Shown: positions 8,465-16,185 of the stretch, piece after piece
How positions within the stretch are numbered: position 1 is the first letter of the stretch
Layout: every line of letters starts with the position of its first letter
IMG/VR virus record: IMGVR_UViG_3300042565_001917
Span: 1 to 37,401 of that record
Direction: 5' to 3' (one strand)
DNA length: 37,401 nt
From: a virus
The notes under the pieces: model-generated
The model's database searches: none
The model's input: only the letters and a program-made list of their open reading frames with translations
What the model was told of the DNA's origin: nothing
Translations under genes and position numbers: made by a program

Positions 8465-9376
8465 TCAGACTTGATTAAACCAAACGCCGGTTCCTACGAT
8501 GTACACGCCAAACGGGACCGTCTGATAAGACAGGAAATCGGCGGCCATTTGACGCGGCTTTAGCGTGCATGAGTCCTGGCGCATGTACGCCACGATCGGC
8601 GGCTGATCGCTGGTGTACGGATCCAGGTCGTGAGGAGGAGTGATCCACAACGGCTCGACGCACCTGGCTCTTGCGAAAGCCGCCGACCACGTCGTGCCCG
8701 TGCGCGGGAAAATGCCGACGGGATCGGGGTATCCCGTCTCCCAGATTTTGCCGACTGGCTCCCATGCCGCCGCGAAATTCGCGATCCTTGGAGAAGCGAG
8801 CGCAGTGAGTCCTCGAGTGCTCCCGTCAGACCCGACAAGCACTTGCCCTTCGATGTCTTCGAAAGACTCGTTCCACTCGGACCATCCGCCAGCCACCGGC
8901 GAGCACCAGTGAAGGATCCGCCGGCCAGCAGGGATCGTTGTCGGCGTAGTCCACACGAGGCCCGTTGATGAGATGCTCGTGCTGTTTACGCCGAGCATCC
9001 GGGCGAAAGAGTTTGACATCGACGTCAGTTCCCACGACGTCACGCCGCCGCCGCTCGCGGTGATCGTGTATCTCTCGGTGACTGGATTGAACACCACCGT
9101 GTACGTAGCGCCGCCGAGCGCGGTCAAAGCGCTCGCGAGCTCGTCGCCAAAGTTCAGATACGGCCCGATGTCGACATTCACCGGAGAGCTTGAGTTGTGG
9201 TTGATGGGGTCGACGTTGGTCACGCCAGTGGGGAGGCCGCCTTGCGAGTAGATCCAATGCGCGTAGCAGCCAGTCATCGCGCCGCTGAAAGACGAGAAAA
9301 CGCCGAACTCCGTGAGCGTGAAAGACAGCGGCTCGAGACGAGACGCGTCATATCCGATCGACATCCAAGCGGTCAC
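8465..9376 (-). CDS. Distal tail protein, 303 aa
   Basis: First gene after the tape measure and overlapping it by four bases (ATGA), the usual place of a distal tail protein. Residues ~65-130 contain V-N-V-D-I-G-P-Y-L-N-F-G-D-E-L-A, then V-V-F-N-P-V-T-E-R-Y-T-I-T-A-S-G, a small domain of phage virion proteins in which a helix of about 15 residues precedes a beta-hairpin. The C-terminal part is Trp- and Pro-rich. No enzyme motif is seen. The distal-tail role comes from gene order, not a confident family match. Confidence 0.65.
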   Translation of the reverse strand: MTAWMSIGYDASRLEPLSFTLTEFGVFSSFSGAMTGCYAHWIYSQGGLPTGVTNVDPINHNSSSPVNVDIGPYLNFGDELASALTALGGATYTVVFNPVTERYTITASGGGVTSWELTSMSNSFARMLGVNSTSISSTGLVWTTPTTIPAGRRILHWCSPVAGGWSEWNESFEDIEGQVLVGSDGSTRGLTALASPRIANFAAAWEPVGKIWETGYPDPVGIFPRTGTTWSAAFARARCVEPLWITPPHDLDPYTSDQPPIVAYMRQDSCTLKPRQMAADFLSYQTVPFGVYIVGTGVWFNQV

Positions 9377-11052
9377 GCAGACACCCTCCCGCCGAAGCGC
9401 TGACGCGCGTCGCGTAGCGTGGCTCCGAGCTCTCTTCCAAGCTCCGCCCTGGTCCCAGTGACGATCGCGGGCGAGTTCATATTGACGATCACGCTCCCTC
9501 CGGATGCGCCGCTGTCTTGCTGACTCGGGCCTAGCTTCGGCACGTTTGACTGCCCGCCGCCCGACGCCGGGACTGGGATGGCCGCGCCAGCTGCTCCTAG
9601 TCCGATTCCGAGCGCGAGCTTGCCAGCGCCTTCTGCTGCCTTGCCGGCGGCAACCGCGGGCGCGAGCGAGGTATTGCCAATCGCAGTCAGTAGCGCCGCG
9701 ATTCCCTCGTTGATCATCTGCCCGCCGAACTGAATCGCGAGTCCCTTGAAGCTCTTCACCAGCGCGACGTCATAGTCCTCTTGCCCAGATGCGGCGACCT
9801 GGAAAGCGTTGTAAATCGAGGAGCCGATTGCCTGCCCCGCCGTTGTCCACGCGGCGACTTCTTCCTCGATGCGCTTCATCTGCTCTTCGTGCGCGCGCTC
9901 TTGCTTTTCCTTTAGTCTATCGCGCGCCTCTTCCTCTTTGCGGATAGCCTCCAGCGGGTCAGTCCCGAGCCCGCGCGCGAAGCCAATGGCGTCCTGCCCT
10001 CGGCGCTCGAATCGCGCGGTGAGCGACTCCTGCTCCATGAGCTCGCGAATCGCGGCGCCTTCATCAGACTCGAACGCCCGCGGTCTTTGCTCTGCGCCGC
10101 GGCGGCGGCCGCCGCCACGCCTGCCGCCGCCGCTGCCGTCCTGCGCAGCGCGACGGCGTGCTTCCGACTCTCGAGAGACGACCGGGTCTATGTCGGCCCG
10201 GAGCGCCTCGCTTGCGGCGACCATTTCCTCGAAAGAGCCGCTGAGCCTCTCGATATCCTGCTCGTCCAAAGCGCCGAGCTGAAACGGCCGGCTCGTGTCC
10301 CCGACGCCGCGCCCACCGGTAGCCGCCTCGAGTCTTGCTGCGATGCGACGACGCGCGTCTTCAGCAGCTAGCGCCGCGTCCTCTGGCGATAGCCCGGAGA
10401 CATCTCCGCCAGTGATCGCCGCCAGTCTCTCTTGCGCCCTTTGCTGAGACACCGCCCTTTGAAGAGACGCAAGAATGTCGGTAGCGTCCTTCGCCGAGTC
10501 CGCGAGCTTATCGATCTCCTCTGCGTGCTTACGAGCACTCTCCGCCGCCGAGTCATTCGCCCGCTCTACTAGTCCGATCTCTTCCGCGAGAGAATGAAGC
10601 GCAGGCAGCGCGGCGCCGATGATGCCCCCGACGACTGCACCCTGCGGGCCGAACACAGACCCGATAGACACGCCGACAGAAGTCAGCTGCGCCATTCTGC
10701 CAAGCAGCGATCCGATCTCCGACTCAGATCCAAGCGCTGAACTTAAGCCAGAGAGACCGGACGCGAGGTTGCTGATTTTCTGCTGCGTTTCGGAGTACGC
10801 CTGATTGAGCCGTCTCTCTGCCGCCGCCTGCTCGTCAGCAGCGGTTGTCGCCTCCCTTGAAGCTCGACTTTTCCTTCTGACCGCTTGTTCCGCGGCGCCT
10901 ACAGACTCGGTCGATCTTGTGAGCGCGTCCTCGGTCTTTTTGACGGAATCGGAAAGCGCATTTTGGCTCTCGACGGCTTCGTCGGTTTTGATTTCGTAGG
11001 TGACGCTTACGACTCTGTCGGCGTCGCCACCTCCTCCGGTGCGATTAGCCAC
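9373..11052 (-). CDS. Tape measure protein, 559 aa (tail length ruler)
   Basis: Long, mostly helical, Ala/Glu/Arg-rich coiled-coil protein (residues ~20-110, 180-310 and 340-420) interrupted by hydrophobic Gly/Ala-rich segments (about 115-160 and 425-500: VFGPQGAVVGGIIGAALPAL and GKLALGIGLGAAGAAIPVP). This is the pattern of siphovirus tape measure proteins, which fill the tail tube and set its length. The start overlaps the -1 frame of the chaperone by eight bases, as in lambda G/GT-H. At roughly 0.15 nm per residue the predicted tail is about 80 nm, which is short; this number is inference. No lytic transglycosylase or peptidase domain is apparent. Confidence 0.85.
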   Translation of the reverse strand: MANRTGGGGDADRVVSVTYEIKTDEAVESQNALSDSVKKTEDALTRSTESVGAAEQAVRRKSRASREATTAADEQAAAERRLNQAYSETQQKISNLASGLSGLSSALGSESEIGSLLGRMAQLTSVGVSIGSVFGPQGAVVGGIIGAALPALHSLAEEIGLVERANDSAAESARKHAEEIDKLADSAKDATDILASLQRAVSQQRAQERLAAITGGDVSGLSPEDAALAAEDARRRIAARLEAATGGRGVGDTSRPFQLGALDEQDIERLSGSFEEMVAASEALRADIDPVVSRESEARRRAAQDGSGGGRRGGGRRRGAEQRPRAFESDEGAAIRELMEQESLTARFERRGQDAIGFARGLGTDPLEAIRKEEEARDRLKEKQERAHEEQMKRIEEEVAAWTTAGQAIGSSIYNAFQVAASGQEDYDVALVKSFKGLAIQFGGQMINEGIAALLTAIGNTSLAPAVAAGKAAEGAGKLALGIGLGAAGAAIPVPASGGGQSNVPKLGPSQQDSGASGGSVIVNMNSPAIVTGTRAELGRELGATLRDARQRFGGRVSA

Positions 11053-11562
11053 GGCTCAGCTCCCGCTCTTTGCGCTGGCGCTCGAGCACGTCAGACCTGC
11101 AAGCGGCCAATGCGCGGCCGAAGGTCGCCACGCCTTCGAGGATCCATTGCGGAGGATCTGTGCCGAGGAAGACCTCGAGCTGACCTTTATCGTACCAGCC
11201 CCACGCCTCGACGATCGTGCGTACGTCAGAGTCTGCCCACGCGTTCCATGGGCATTCTGGAGGCTCCTGTCCGCATAGCCTGCCAATCGCCGATAGAGCG
11301 CCGACAGCGGCGTCTCCGATCGGGTGCCGCACGTCTCGGCCCGCTGGCCACGACTCTCCCTCACACGGACACCCATATGACCTCCGCAGCTCGTGTCGCA
11401 GACTCCTAGCAACTGGGTCGGCGTTGCTTAGATATCCTCGCGCCTTGTTGCAGTCGCGGCTTGCTGTCGTTGGCTCTGCTCCGCAGATCGGCAGAGAAGC
11501 ATTGCTGCTGCCAGAGGACGCTGCGAGGAAGGCTGCAGCGTATAGCCTCCCACGCAGTCGTG
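11045..11562 (-). CDS. Tail assembly chaperone, -1 frame extension (T part of a G-T fusion)
   Basis: This frame has no stop between the candidate slip site and 11045 and reads as a convincing protein (NADPVARSLRHEL, then SYGCPCEGESWPAGR, then a helical tail ending ERELSRG). Its best internal start codon is GTG 11332, but the open frame continues far upstream of that into the G gene, so it is best explained as the product of a -1 ribosomal shift giving a protein of about 300 residues. In lambda the T part binds the tail tube protein and the G part the tape measure. Here too it lies directly before the tape measure gene, overlapping its start by eight bases. Independent start at 11332 remains possible. 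Confidence 0.65.
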
Positions 11563-11952
11563 AGGGTTTTCGCGGCGCTCCCAGATGATGCGCCCGATCT
11601 CCTTCACGTCAGCACGCGAGAAGCGGTGGACTTCATCTTCGGTCATCGCGACAAAGCCGTGCGTGTCCACGCCCGCAGGCGCCCACGACGCGCCATCGGG
11701 ATACTCGATGCGCCTCACGCACGCGCGGAAAGCGCGGTCGAAAGACTCTACTTCGGTGGTCGACTGCTCAATCCATTTCACCATCGAGCGCGTCGGGGAC
11801 GTGCACGAAAAGACAACGGGCTTCATGCCTGGCTTGAGCACCAGCAGCTTCTCGTCACGCTCCTTCGCGTAGCGCTCGAAAGGGGTGCCCGTGTCATCCG
11901 ACCAATCGATCGCGGGGTCGTAGATCCTGATCGCTTTGAATACGTCGCTCAT
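11428..11952 (-). CDS. Tail assembly chaperone, G-like, 174 aa
   Basis: The gene sits between the tail tube and the tape measure, the conserved place for the tail assembly chaperone. The protein is acidic at its N-terminus (DPAIDWSDDTG) with a beta-rich, Phe/Val-containing core (KPVVFSCTSPTRSMVKW) and a C-terminal Gln/Ala/Arg-rich tail. Chaperones of this class coat the tape measure before the tube polymerises and are absent from the virion. Residues 129-130 are encoded over AAACCCT (11563-11569), a candidate -1 slip site. The start is one base before the tail tube stop. Confidence 0.7.
   Translation of the reverse strand: MSDVFKAIRIYDPAIDWSDDTGTPFERYAKERDEKLLVLKPGMKPVVFSCTSPTRSMVKWIEQSTTEVESFDRAFRACVRRIEYPDGASWAPAGVDTHGFVAMTEDEVHRFSRADVKEIGRIIWERRENPHDCVGGYTLQPSSQRPLAAAMLLCRSAEQSQRQQAATATRREDI
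11563..11569 (-). promoter_or_regulatory. Candidate -1 frameshift slippery heptamer AAACCCT
   Basis: Read on the minus strand the site is A AAC CCT in the zero frame of the chaperone gene, so a -1 slip re-pairs both tRNAs as AAA and CCC. It fits the X XXY YYZ rule for programmed -1 frameshifting used by tail chaperones. The -1 frame beyond it is open for 171 codons to 11045. I found no other good heptamer in the overlap. A stimulatory structure was not worked out. Confidence 0.6.
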
Positions 11953-11953
11953 C

Positions 11954-13201
11954 TCACACCATGTGCAGCCGGAAGGCCGCGTATCGCTGCTCTGTCGTGC
12001 CCGCCGCCGCGCTGCTGTCGAGACGACTCTCGCACACGACCTTTTGCCCGCTTACACCACCGGATGTCTGCCCACGCTGCACGTCAACGACCTGCACAGT
12101 CGGAAGCGAGATGAGCACCGTGGCACCCGCGACGTTGCCTAGCTGGAGGAAGACAGCGCGGTCGAGCTGCTGGTCTCGCGCGTCAATCCACGTGCTGTCT
12201 TCGTAGGGGACATCAAACGTGAACTTCGCGATCACGCCCTCGCGCGGGCGCTGGCGGCGCATGCGGATGATCGTCTCGGTCCCGCCGTATCCAGTGATCG
12301 GCTCGTACGCGAAGCCGAGCTGTAGCGACACGTCAGTCGCAAGCACCTGCGTGCGAGTCGTCGACCCTACGGTCGGCACGGTGAGAGTCGATGCGACGAC
12401 TGCGATAGGGCTCCAGTTGGAGATTGACGGCACGTTGATCCCAGAGTGGTCTGCAAGCTTCGTTGCCGCGCAGCCCTTGAGATCAAAAGTCGCTTTCGCG
12501 AGCTGCCCCGGCTTCGCCTCGATTTGGAAGCTCCCCTGCATTCCGCGGTATAGAAAGTTCTCGCTAAGCTCGCGCCCTTGAGCGATGAACTGAAGCGACG
12601 AATCTGGGTCTTCCGTGGGGAAGAACGTCACTCCACCGCGGACGTTCTGGCCAGTCGTCGGCGCAGCGGAGAAAGCCTCTTTCACGCTCACCACGTCGCC
12701 CGCCACGGAGAGGACTTCGCGCGCCTCGAGGACGCCGCCGACGACGCACGCGATTACGCTGCCCGGAGACCACCTCGCGCCATGCGTCGCAGTCACCGTG
12801 ACGGCCGTAGCGGTCGTGCCGGCCTGCGCAGTCGTCACTGCGGCCGTCGTGCCCGTGAGAGACACGCCACCCATGATCGCACCGAGCACGCGGCGCAGCG
12901 CCCACGTAGTCGCCGCGGGGGGCGTCTCGGTGCCCGCCATGTCTACGCCGTGCGACGCGAGCAGCATAGACATCTGGAGCGCCGCCGTGCGCTTGCCAGG
13001 AATGCGCTCCGCGCGCCCGTCTGCGCGCACCTGCGACAGCATCGGGTCAAGCATGTCGCGAGACGGCGCGCCCATCGCGAACCCCTCCGAGATCGGAAGG
13101 TCGATGAAATTTGCCGGGGTGCCGGATCCGTCGACACCGTACGAGCCCGCGGGCTCCACGTAGACGCGGACAGATCGGAGTGTCTGGAGCTCATACGTCA
13201 T
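11954..13201 (-). CDS. Major tail (tube) protein, 415 aa
   Basis: Position and style identify the siphovirus tail tube protein, directly upstream of the chaperone and tape measure. The N-terminus (YELQTLRSVRVYVEPAGSYG) and the core with I-P-G-K-R-T-A-A-L-Q-M (about residues 65-80) are typical tube-protein patterns, as is the later Q-G-S-F-Q-I-E-A segment. An insertion of Thr/Ala-rich sequence around residues 110-140 could be a surface domain. No sheath protein gene follows or precedes, supporting a non-contractile tail. Confidence 0.8.
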   Translation of the reverse strand: MTYELQTLRSVRVYVEPAGSYGVDGSGTPANFIDLPISEGFAMGAPSRDMLDPMLSQVRADGRAERIPGKRTAALQMSMLLASHGVDMAGTETPPAATTWALRRVLGAIMGGVSLTGTTAAVTTAQAGTTATAVTVTATHGARWSPGSVIACVVGGVLEAREVLSVAGDVVSVKEAFSAAPTTGQNVRGGVTFFPTEDPDSSLQFIAQGRELSENFLYRGMQGSFQIEAKPGQLAKATFDLKGCAATKLADHSGINVPSISNWSPIAVVASTLTVPTVGSTTRTQVLATDVSLQLGFAYEPITGYGGTETIIRMRRQRPREGVIAKFTFDVPYEDSTWIDARDQQLDRAVFLQLGNVAGATVLISLPTVQVVDVQRGQTSGGVSGQKVVCESRLDSSAAAGTTEQRYAAFRLHMV

Positions 13202-13204
13202 CGA

Positions 13205-13720
13205 TCACCCTGCCTGCTGGATAGCCAATAGCACTGACGTGTACGTCGAGACATATGACAGTCGCCTCTTCGTCCAGTCCTCTCGCTCTAGTGTGTGCCC
13301 GTCGTGAGTGTGCATGCACCCTGACACGATGCCAGTAGCAGACCCGTCGGAGCTCGTCGTCAGATTGCCAGGACGCATGAGCGCGGCACGCATGTCCTCG
13401 AGGAGCGAGATAGCCCTAGCGCGTGCGGCGAGTCTCTGCGCGTCGATCAGCTCATGAGCCGTCGTCCACTCGGTGCGGATCCTGATCTCGATGTCGAGCA
13501 ATCGCACCGGAGAGTTCTCCCACGGCGAGCTTTTAGAGACGATGATTTTCGACACCGTAGGCTCGAAGCGCGCGCCGACTAGCACGCGCGCCGCTTCGTG
13601 CTCGACAGTCGACGGATACGCCCTCTCGCGCAGCGCACCAGACTGCACGGTGCGCACAGAGCCAGACACGCCGAGACACACGTCGCGAATGGCTTTGAGC
13701 ATCGGCGCGACGTCAGTCAC
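13205..13720 (-). CDS. Tail terminator/tail completion protein, 171 aa
   Basis: This gene lies between the virion-morphogenesis gene and the tail tube, the normal location of a tail terminator that caps the tube and joins it to the head. Residues ~72-100 (RLLDIEIRIRTEWTTAHEL) and a C-terminal Thr/Tyr-rich strand (YVSTYTSVLLAIQQAG) resemble the alternating strand/helix of such proteins. It overlaps the upstream gene by eight bases. Family assignment is by position and general fold pattern; no diagnostic motif was recognised. Confidence 0.6.
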   Translation of the reverse strand: MTDVAPMLKAIRDVCLGVSGSVRTVQSGALRERAYPSTVEHEAARVLVGARFEPTVSKIIVSKSSPWENSPVRLLDIEIRIRTEWTTAHELIDAQRLAARARAISLLEDMRAALMRPGNLTTSSDGSATGIVSGCMHTHDGHTLEREDWTKRRLSYVSTYTSVLLAIQQAG

Positions 13721-14198
13721 TGCCGCCCTCCCTGAATACCTCGACGCATCTATCGGCCAATCGCTCCGCCCATTCAGTGAGAGCGCGCGAGGACCTGCCT
13801 GTCTCGTGAGTCGGCATCAGACGTCGCGGAGGCTGTCTACTGGAGTAGCCGATGAAATAACGCGAGTACCGCGCGCCGCCCGCGCCTTGCGTGAGCCTCG
13901 CCTTTTTGCGGTTCACGCGAGCGATGATTCCACGGATCATCTTGCCGCTGACGCGCCCGACCTGGCCTTCAGTCGATGACCTCGCAGTCGCCGGCTTGCC
14001 CGCTTGCCTCACCGTTGTCGTCTTGCGCGGCTCCCACGGCTGGCCTTCGGGCGTCTCTCCGAGCGACGCACTGGCACGCGCCAGGTCCTCGATCTCAAGA
14101 GCCCATTCGATGAGCTTTCTCTCGACGTCAGTGATGTCTTGAGACATCCGCGTGATTGCATCGCGCACGCCCTTGATCCCAGTGATCCGCACGGGCAT
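13713..14198 (-). CDS. Virion morphogenesis protein, Mu gpG-like, 161 aa
   Basis: The protein has the pattern of phage virion morphogenesis (Mu gpG / Phage_tail_S) proteins: an N-terminal helix pair, then E-G-Q-P-W-E-P-R-K (about residues 51-59), a basic linker, G-A-R-Y-S-R-Y-F-I-G-Y in the middle and a C-terminal helix. Such proteins help join tail to head. It follows the gp36-like gene with shared base 14198 (TGATG type). Length is normal for the family. Confidence 0.75.
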   Translation of the reverse strand: MPVRITGIKGVRDAITRMSQDITDVERKLIEWALEIEDLARASASLGETPEGQPWEPRKTTTVRQAGKPATARSSTEGQVGRVSGKMIRGIIARVNRKKARLTQGAGGARYSRYFIGYSSRQPPRRLMPTHETGRSSRALTEWAERLADRCVEVFREGGSD

Positions 14199-14656
14199 CA
14201 GTATCCTCGCATTCGAGGCCGCGAGAAGATGCGCGGCTTTGCGGATTCGTCGCTCGAAGACGGGTCGGAGATGCTCGCGGTGATCCCGCCGGGAGCGCGC
14301 GTCACATCACGCGACAGACCTTTGACCTCGAACTCGCCGTTCTGCACACGGAGCAGCATGTCGTTCAGAGTCTGGACCTGATCCTCTGGAATCGACAGGT
14401 CGCGGCGCGCATACGCAAGGCGCTTCCAAACGCGAGTTGCTAGAGAGCGGATCTCCGCCGGGCAGTTGCTAGCGTCCGCGAGATAGACGCTCTCCGGCAC
14501 CGCCGCGGCGTAGCCGCCGATCATGAGCGCTTGCCGCACCTCGGCGCTCGCGTCGTTGATCAGCGAAGCGAGCGTGGACAGGGAGCCGCCCGTCAAAGCG
14601 TAGACTTCCTCCACGCCGTAAGCGTCCTCAAGAAGACTCCCTGTCACGTAAGCCAT
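14198..14656 (-). CDS. Head-tail connector, Mu gp36-like (DUF1320), 152 aa
   Basis: Start ATG 14656 shares a base with the TAA of the preceding gene (TAATG), so the longer frame to 14686 is rejected. The protein opens AYVTGSLLEDAYGVEEVYAL and continues with I-N-D-A-S-A-E-V-R-Q, the helical pattern of gp36/DUF1320 connectors that sit in the neck. The C-terminal ~25 residues are Ser/Arg-rich and probably disordered. Gene order capsid, unknown, gp36, gpG matches the Mu structural block. Confidence 0.75.
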   Translation of the reverse strand: MAYVTGSLLEDAYGVEEVYALTGGSLSTLASLINDASAEVRQALMIGGYAAAVPESVYLADASNCPAEIRSLATRVWKRLAYARRDLSIPEDQVQTLNDMLLRVQNGEFEVKGLSRDVTRAPGGITASISDPSSSDESAKPRIFSRPRMRGY

Positions 14657-15048
14657 TAAGCCCTCTTGCTCCTCACGACCTCGCACACGGAAAGCGGCTT
14701 GATGTCGCGATTGAACATGTCGCGGAAAGCCATCTCGATCGTAGGCGAGGAGCCGTACTTCGTGCGGTCCTTCTTCGCCACTTCATTCATCGCGGCGAGA
14801 CGCGTCTGCGCGGCCTTCATCTGATCGGGACTCGCGGTCTCGAGCTGAGACTGTAGCGCCGGAAGATCCGACACGTGGACGCCGGTGAGGGTCGATTCTC
14901 CCTGCTCGATGCGGCGGCCTGCTTCGACGAGCACGCCACGCGACACGACTCGCACGTCGACGCGCTCGCCAGCGCGCACGTCACGACCAGTGCGATTGGC
15001 CCTCTCCTCCATCAGCGTCTCAAGAATCAGATCGGTAGCGCTACTCAT
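14656..15048 (-). CDS. Unknown head-tail region protein, 130 aa
   Basis: The gene lies downstream of the capsid and tRNA and upstream of the gp36-like connector. No known motif is visible. It is mostly helical, with strand-rich residues 25-50 (RVDVRVVSRGVLVEAG) and the C-terminal text F-R-D-M-F-N-R-D-I-K-P-L. The TAA overlaps the next ATG, implying coupled translation. A GAGAGGAAGAG purine stretch lies upstream of ATG 15048. Its role is probably in head completion, but this is only positional. Confidence 0.6.
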   Translation of the reverse strand: MSSATDLILETLMEERANRTGRDVRAGERVDVRVVSRGVLVEAGRRIEQGESTLTGVHVSDLPALQSQLETASPDQMKAAQTRLAAMNEVAKKDRTKYGSSPTIEMAFRDMFNRDIKPLSVCEVVRSKRA

Positions 15049-15082
15049 ACGATGCTCTTCCTCTCACGCGCACTGTGCGCGA

Positions 15083-15155
15083 TTGCGACGGCGGGATTCG
15101 AACCCGCGTATTCGGATGTATGAGATCCGATGGACAGCCACTATCCCACGCCGCT
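15083..15155 (-). tRNA. tRNA with CAT anticodon (Met or Ile2), lacks encoded CCA
   Basis: The minus strand folds into a cloverleaf. The acceptor has six pairs plus an A-A mismatch at 1:72. The D arm is GGAT/GTCC. The anticodon stem CGGAT/ATCCG carries the seven-base loop CTCATAC. The variable loop has five bases, and the T arm is GCGGG/CCCGC with loop TTCGAAT. The discriminator is A and no CCA follows. The anticodon is CAT, so the product is elongator Met, Ile (if modified by TilS) or initiator-like. The 1:72 mismatch recalls initiator tRNA, but the anticodon stem lacks GGG/CCC. One extra base lies between the D and anticodon stems, which a tRNA finder should score. It sits inside the structural operon. 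Confidence 0.8.
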
Positions 15156-15157
15156 AG

Positions 15158-15183
15158 TGAGAGGGCGCCGAAGCGCCCTCTCA
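15158..15183 (-). other. Perfect 11-bp hairpin with UUCG loop between capsid gene and tRNA
   Basis: On the minus strand the arms are TGAGAGGGCGC and GCGCCCTCTCA around the loop TTCG, closed by C-G, giving an extra-stable C(UUCG)G tetraloop. No T-tract follows, so this is not a standard intrinsic terminator. It sits between the capsid stop (15191) and the 5' end of the tRNA (15155). It may protect the capsid mRNA 3' end, mark a processing point for RNase P or other RNases, or weakly attenuate transcription. Confidence 0.75.
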
Positions 15184-15190
15184 TCAACGC

Positions 15191-16162
15191 TCAGGTGCCG
15201 CCGTAGAACGCGACCTGCCAAGCGCCGGGCACGAGCACGAGATCGTGCTCAGCGGCCCACTCGTAGCGGTCCTGCGACCACCGCGACTGATCCGTGTCCT
15301 GCGTGCGCTCCACGACGCGCGAGCCGCCCTGGTAGCGATACGCCACGATCGGGCGCGCCTGCTTGCTCGTGTCGAGATACAGGTACTTGTTCGCGAGACT
15401 CGTTCCGATGAATCGGGGATTCACGACGACGTTGAGCTCGCCGCCCGTGTAGATCGTGAGTCGGTTTGCACTCTGGACCTCGGCGGCCGCGACAACAGCC
15501 GACGTCGCTTCAGCGCCGGAGGCGTTGATTGCCGCGTAGCGAGTCGAGCCCGTGAGCTCGCGCGCAAGCGGCGCAAGCGCAGGGCCCACCATCAGCGTGT
15601 CGTACTGAATGCCGAAAGGCTCGCCGTACACGTCGCCGAAGCTCGCGCCAGAGACCATCACGGATCGGTGCTGTGCGCCCGAGAGCGCCGTCGCGCTGGT
15701 GTTGCTCTGAGTGCCGCCGCCAGGGCCGCGCGGATGCGAAGAGCTGAAAAGCGAGACCCCGTCGTAGCCAGTGGGATTGCTGACGAGGAAGTCCGTCGCG
15801 ATCTTGTCGAGGTCCATGTCGGGACTGCCGAGCCACATCATCAGTCGACGAAGGAGCTGGCCGTCCGCGGCGCCGGAAAGCGCGCGCTTGCGATCCTCAG
15901 AAAAGGTCTTTTCCCACGTACGCGCGATTCCGCGGACAGTCGCGAACTGCGCGTCGGGCTCCTGGCGCGAGCCGGTCCACTCACGGACGACCGGTAGCGC
16001 CTCGAGCACATCGTGCTCGACGGCGAATCGGTCGGTCGAGTCGAGCGCGCAGAACATACCGAACTGCGGCGCGCGCCGACCCTCGTGGCCGAAGACATCG
16101 TCCGCGTATGCCTTGAACGCGATCGACGTAGACTGAAATGCATTGGGTGAACTGACAGCCAT
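15191..16162 (-). CDS. Major capsid protein, Mu gpT-like, 323 aa
   Basis: The central segment V-S-L-F-S-S-S-H-P-R-G (about residues 135-145) and Y-D-T-L-M-V-G-P-A-L-A-P (about 186-197) are characteristic of the Mu-like gpT major head protein family, which has an HK97-like fold. The C-terminal part contains E-L-N-V-V-V-N-P-R-F. AGGAGG precedes ATG 16162 by five bases. It is the main shell protein, made in large amounts, which fits the strong ribosome binding site. The Mu gene order (protease/scaffold, then decoration, then gpT) is preserved. Confidence 0.85.
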   Translation of the reverse strand: MAVSSPNAFQSTSIAFKAYADDVFGHEGRRAPQFGMFCALDSTDRFAVEHDVLEALPVVREWTGSRQEPDAQFATVRGIARTWEKTFSEDRKRALSGAADGQLLRRLMMWLGSPDMDLDKIATDFLVSNPTGYDGVSLFSSSHPRGPGGGTQSNTSATALSGAQHRSVMVSGASFGDVYGEPFGIQYDTLMVGPALAPLARELTGSTRYAAINASGAEATSAVVAAAEVQSANRLTIYTGGELNVVVNPRFIGTSLANKYLYLDTSKQARPIVAYRYQGGSRVVERTQDTDQSRWSQDRYEWAAEHDLVLVPGAWQVAFYGGT

Positions 16163-16185
16163 CTTTTCCTCCTATTAGACGGCGA

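Noticed and set aside
11056-11412. 118-residue alternative frame after the chaperone
   Set aside because: Ser/Arg-rich without protein character, while the overlapping -1 frame gives a better protein continuous with the chaperone.
12578-13231. Long plus-strand frame (217 aa) opposite the tail tube gene
   Set aside because: Arg/His-rich, no domains, and antiparallel to a well-supported gene; typical GC-rich shadow frame. The same applies to plus-strand frames 612-1232, 5160-5915, 16635-17366 and 28370-29224.
15158-15183. Hairpin after the capsid as an intrinsic terminator
   Set aside because: No T-tract follows; the next bases are the tRNA 5' end, so processing or mRNA protection is more likely.
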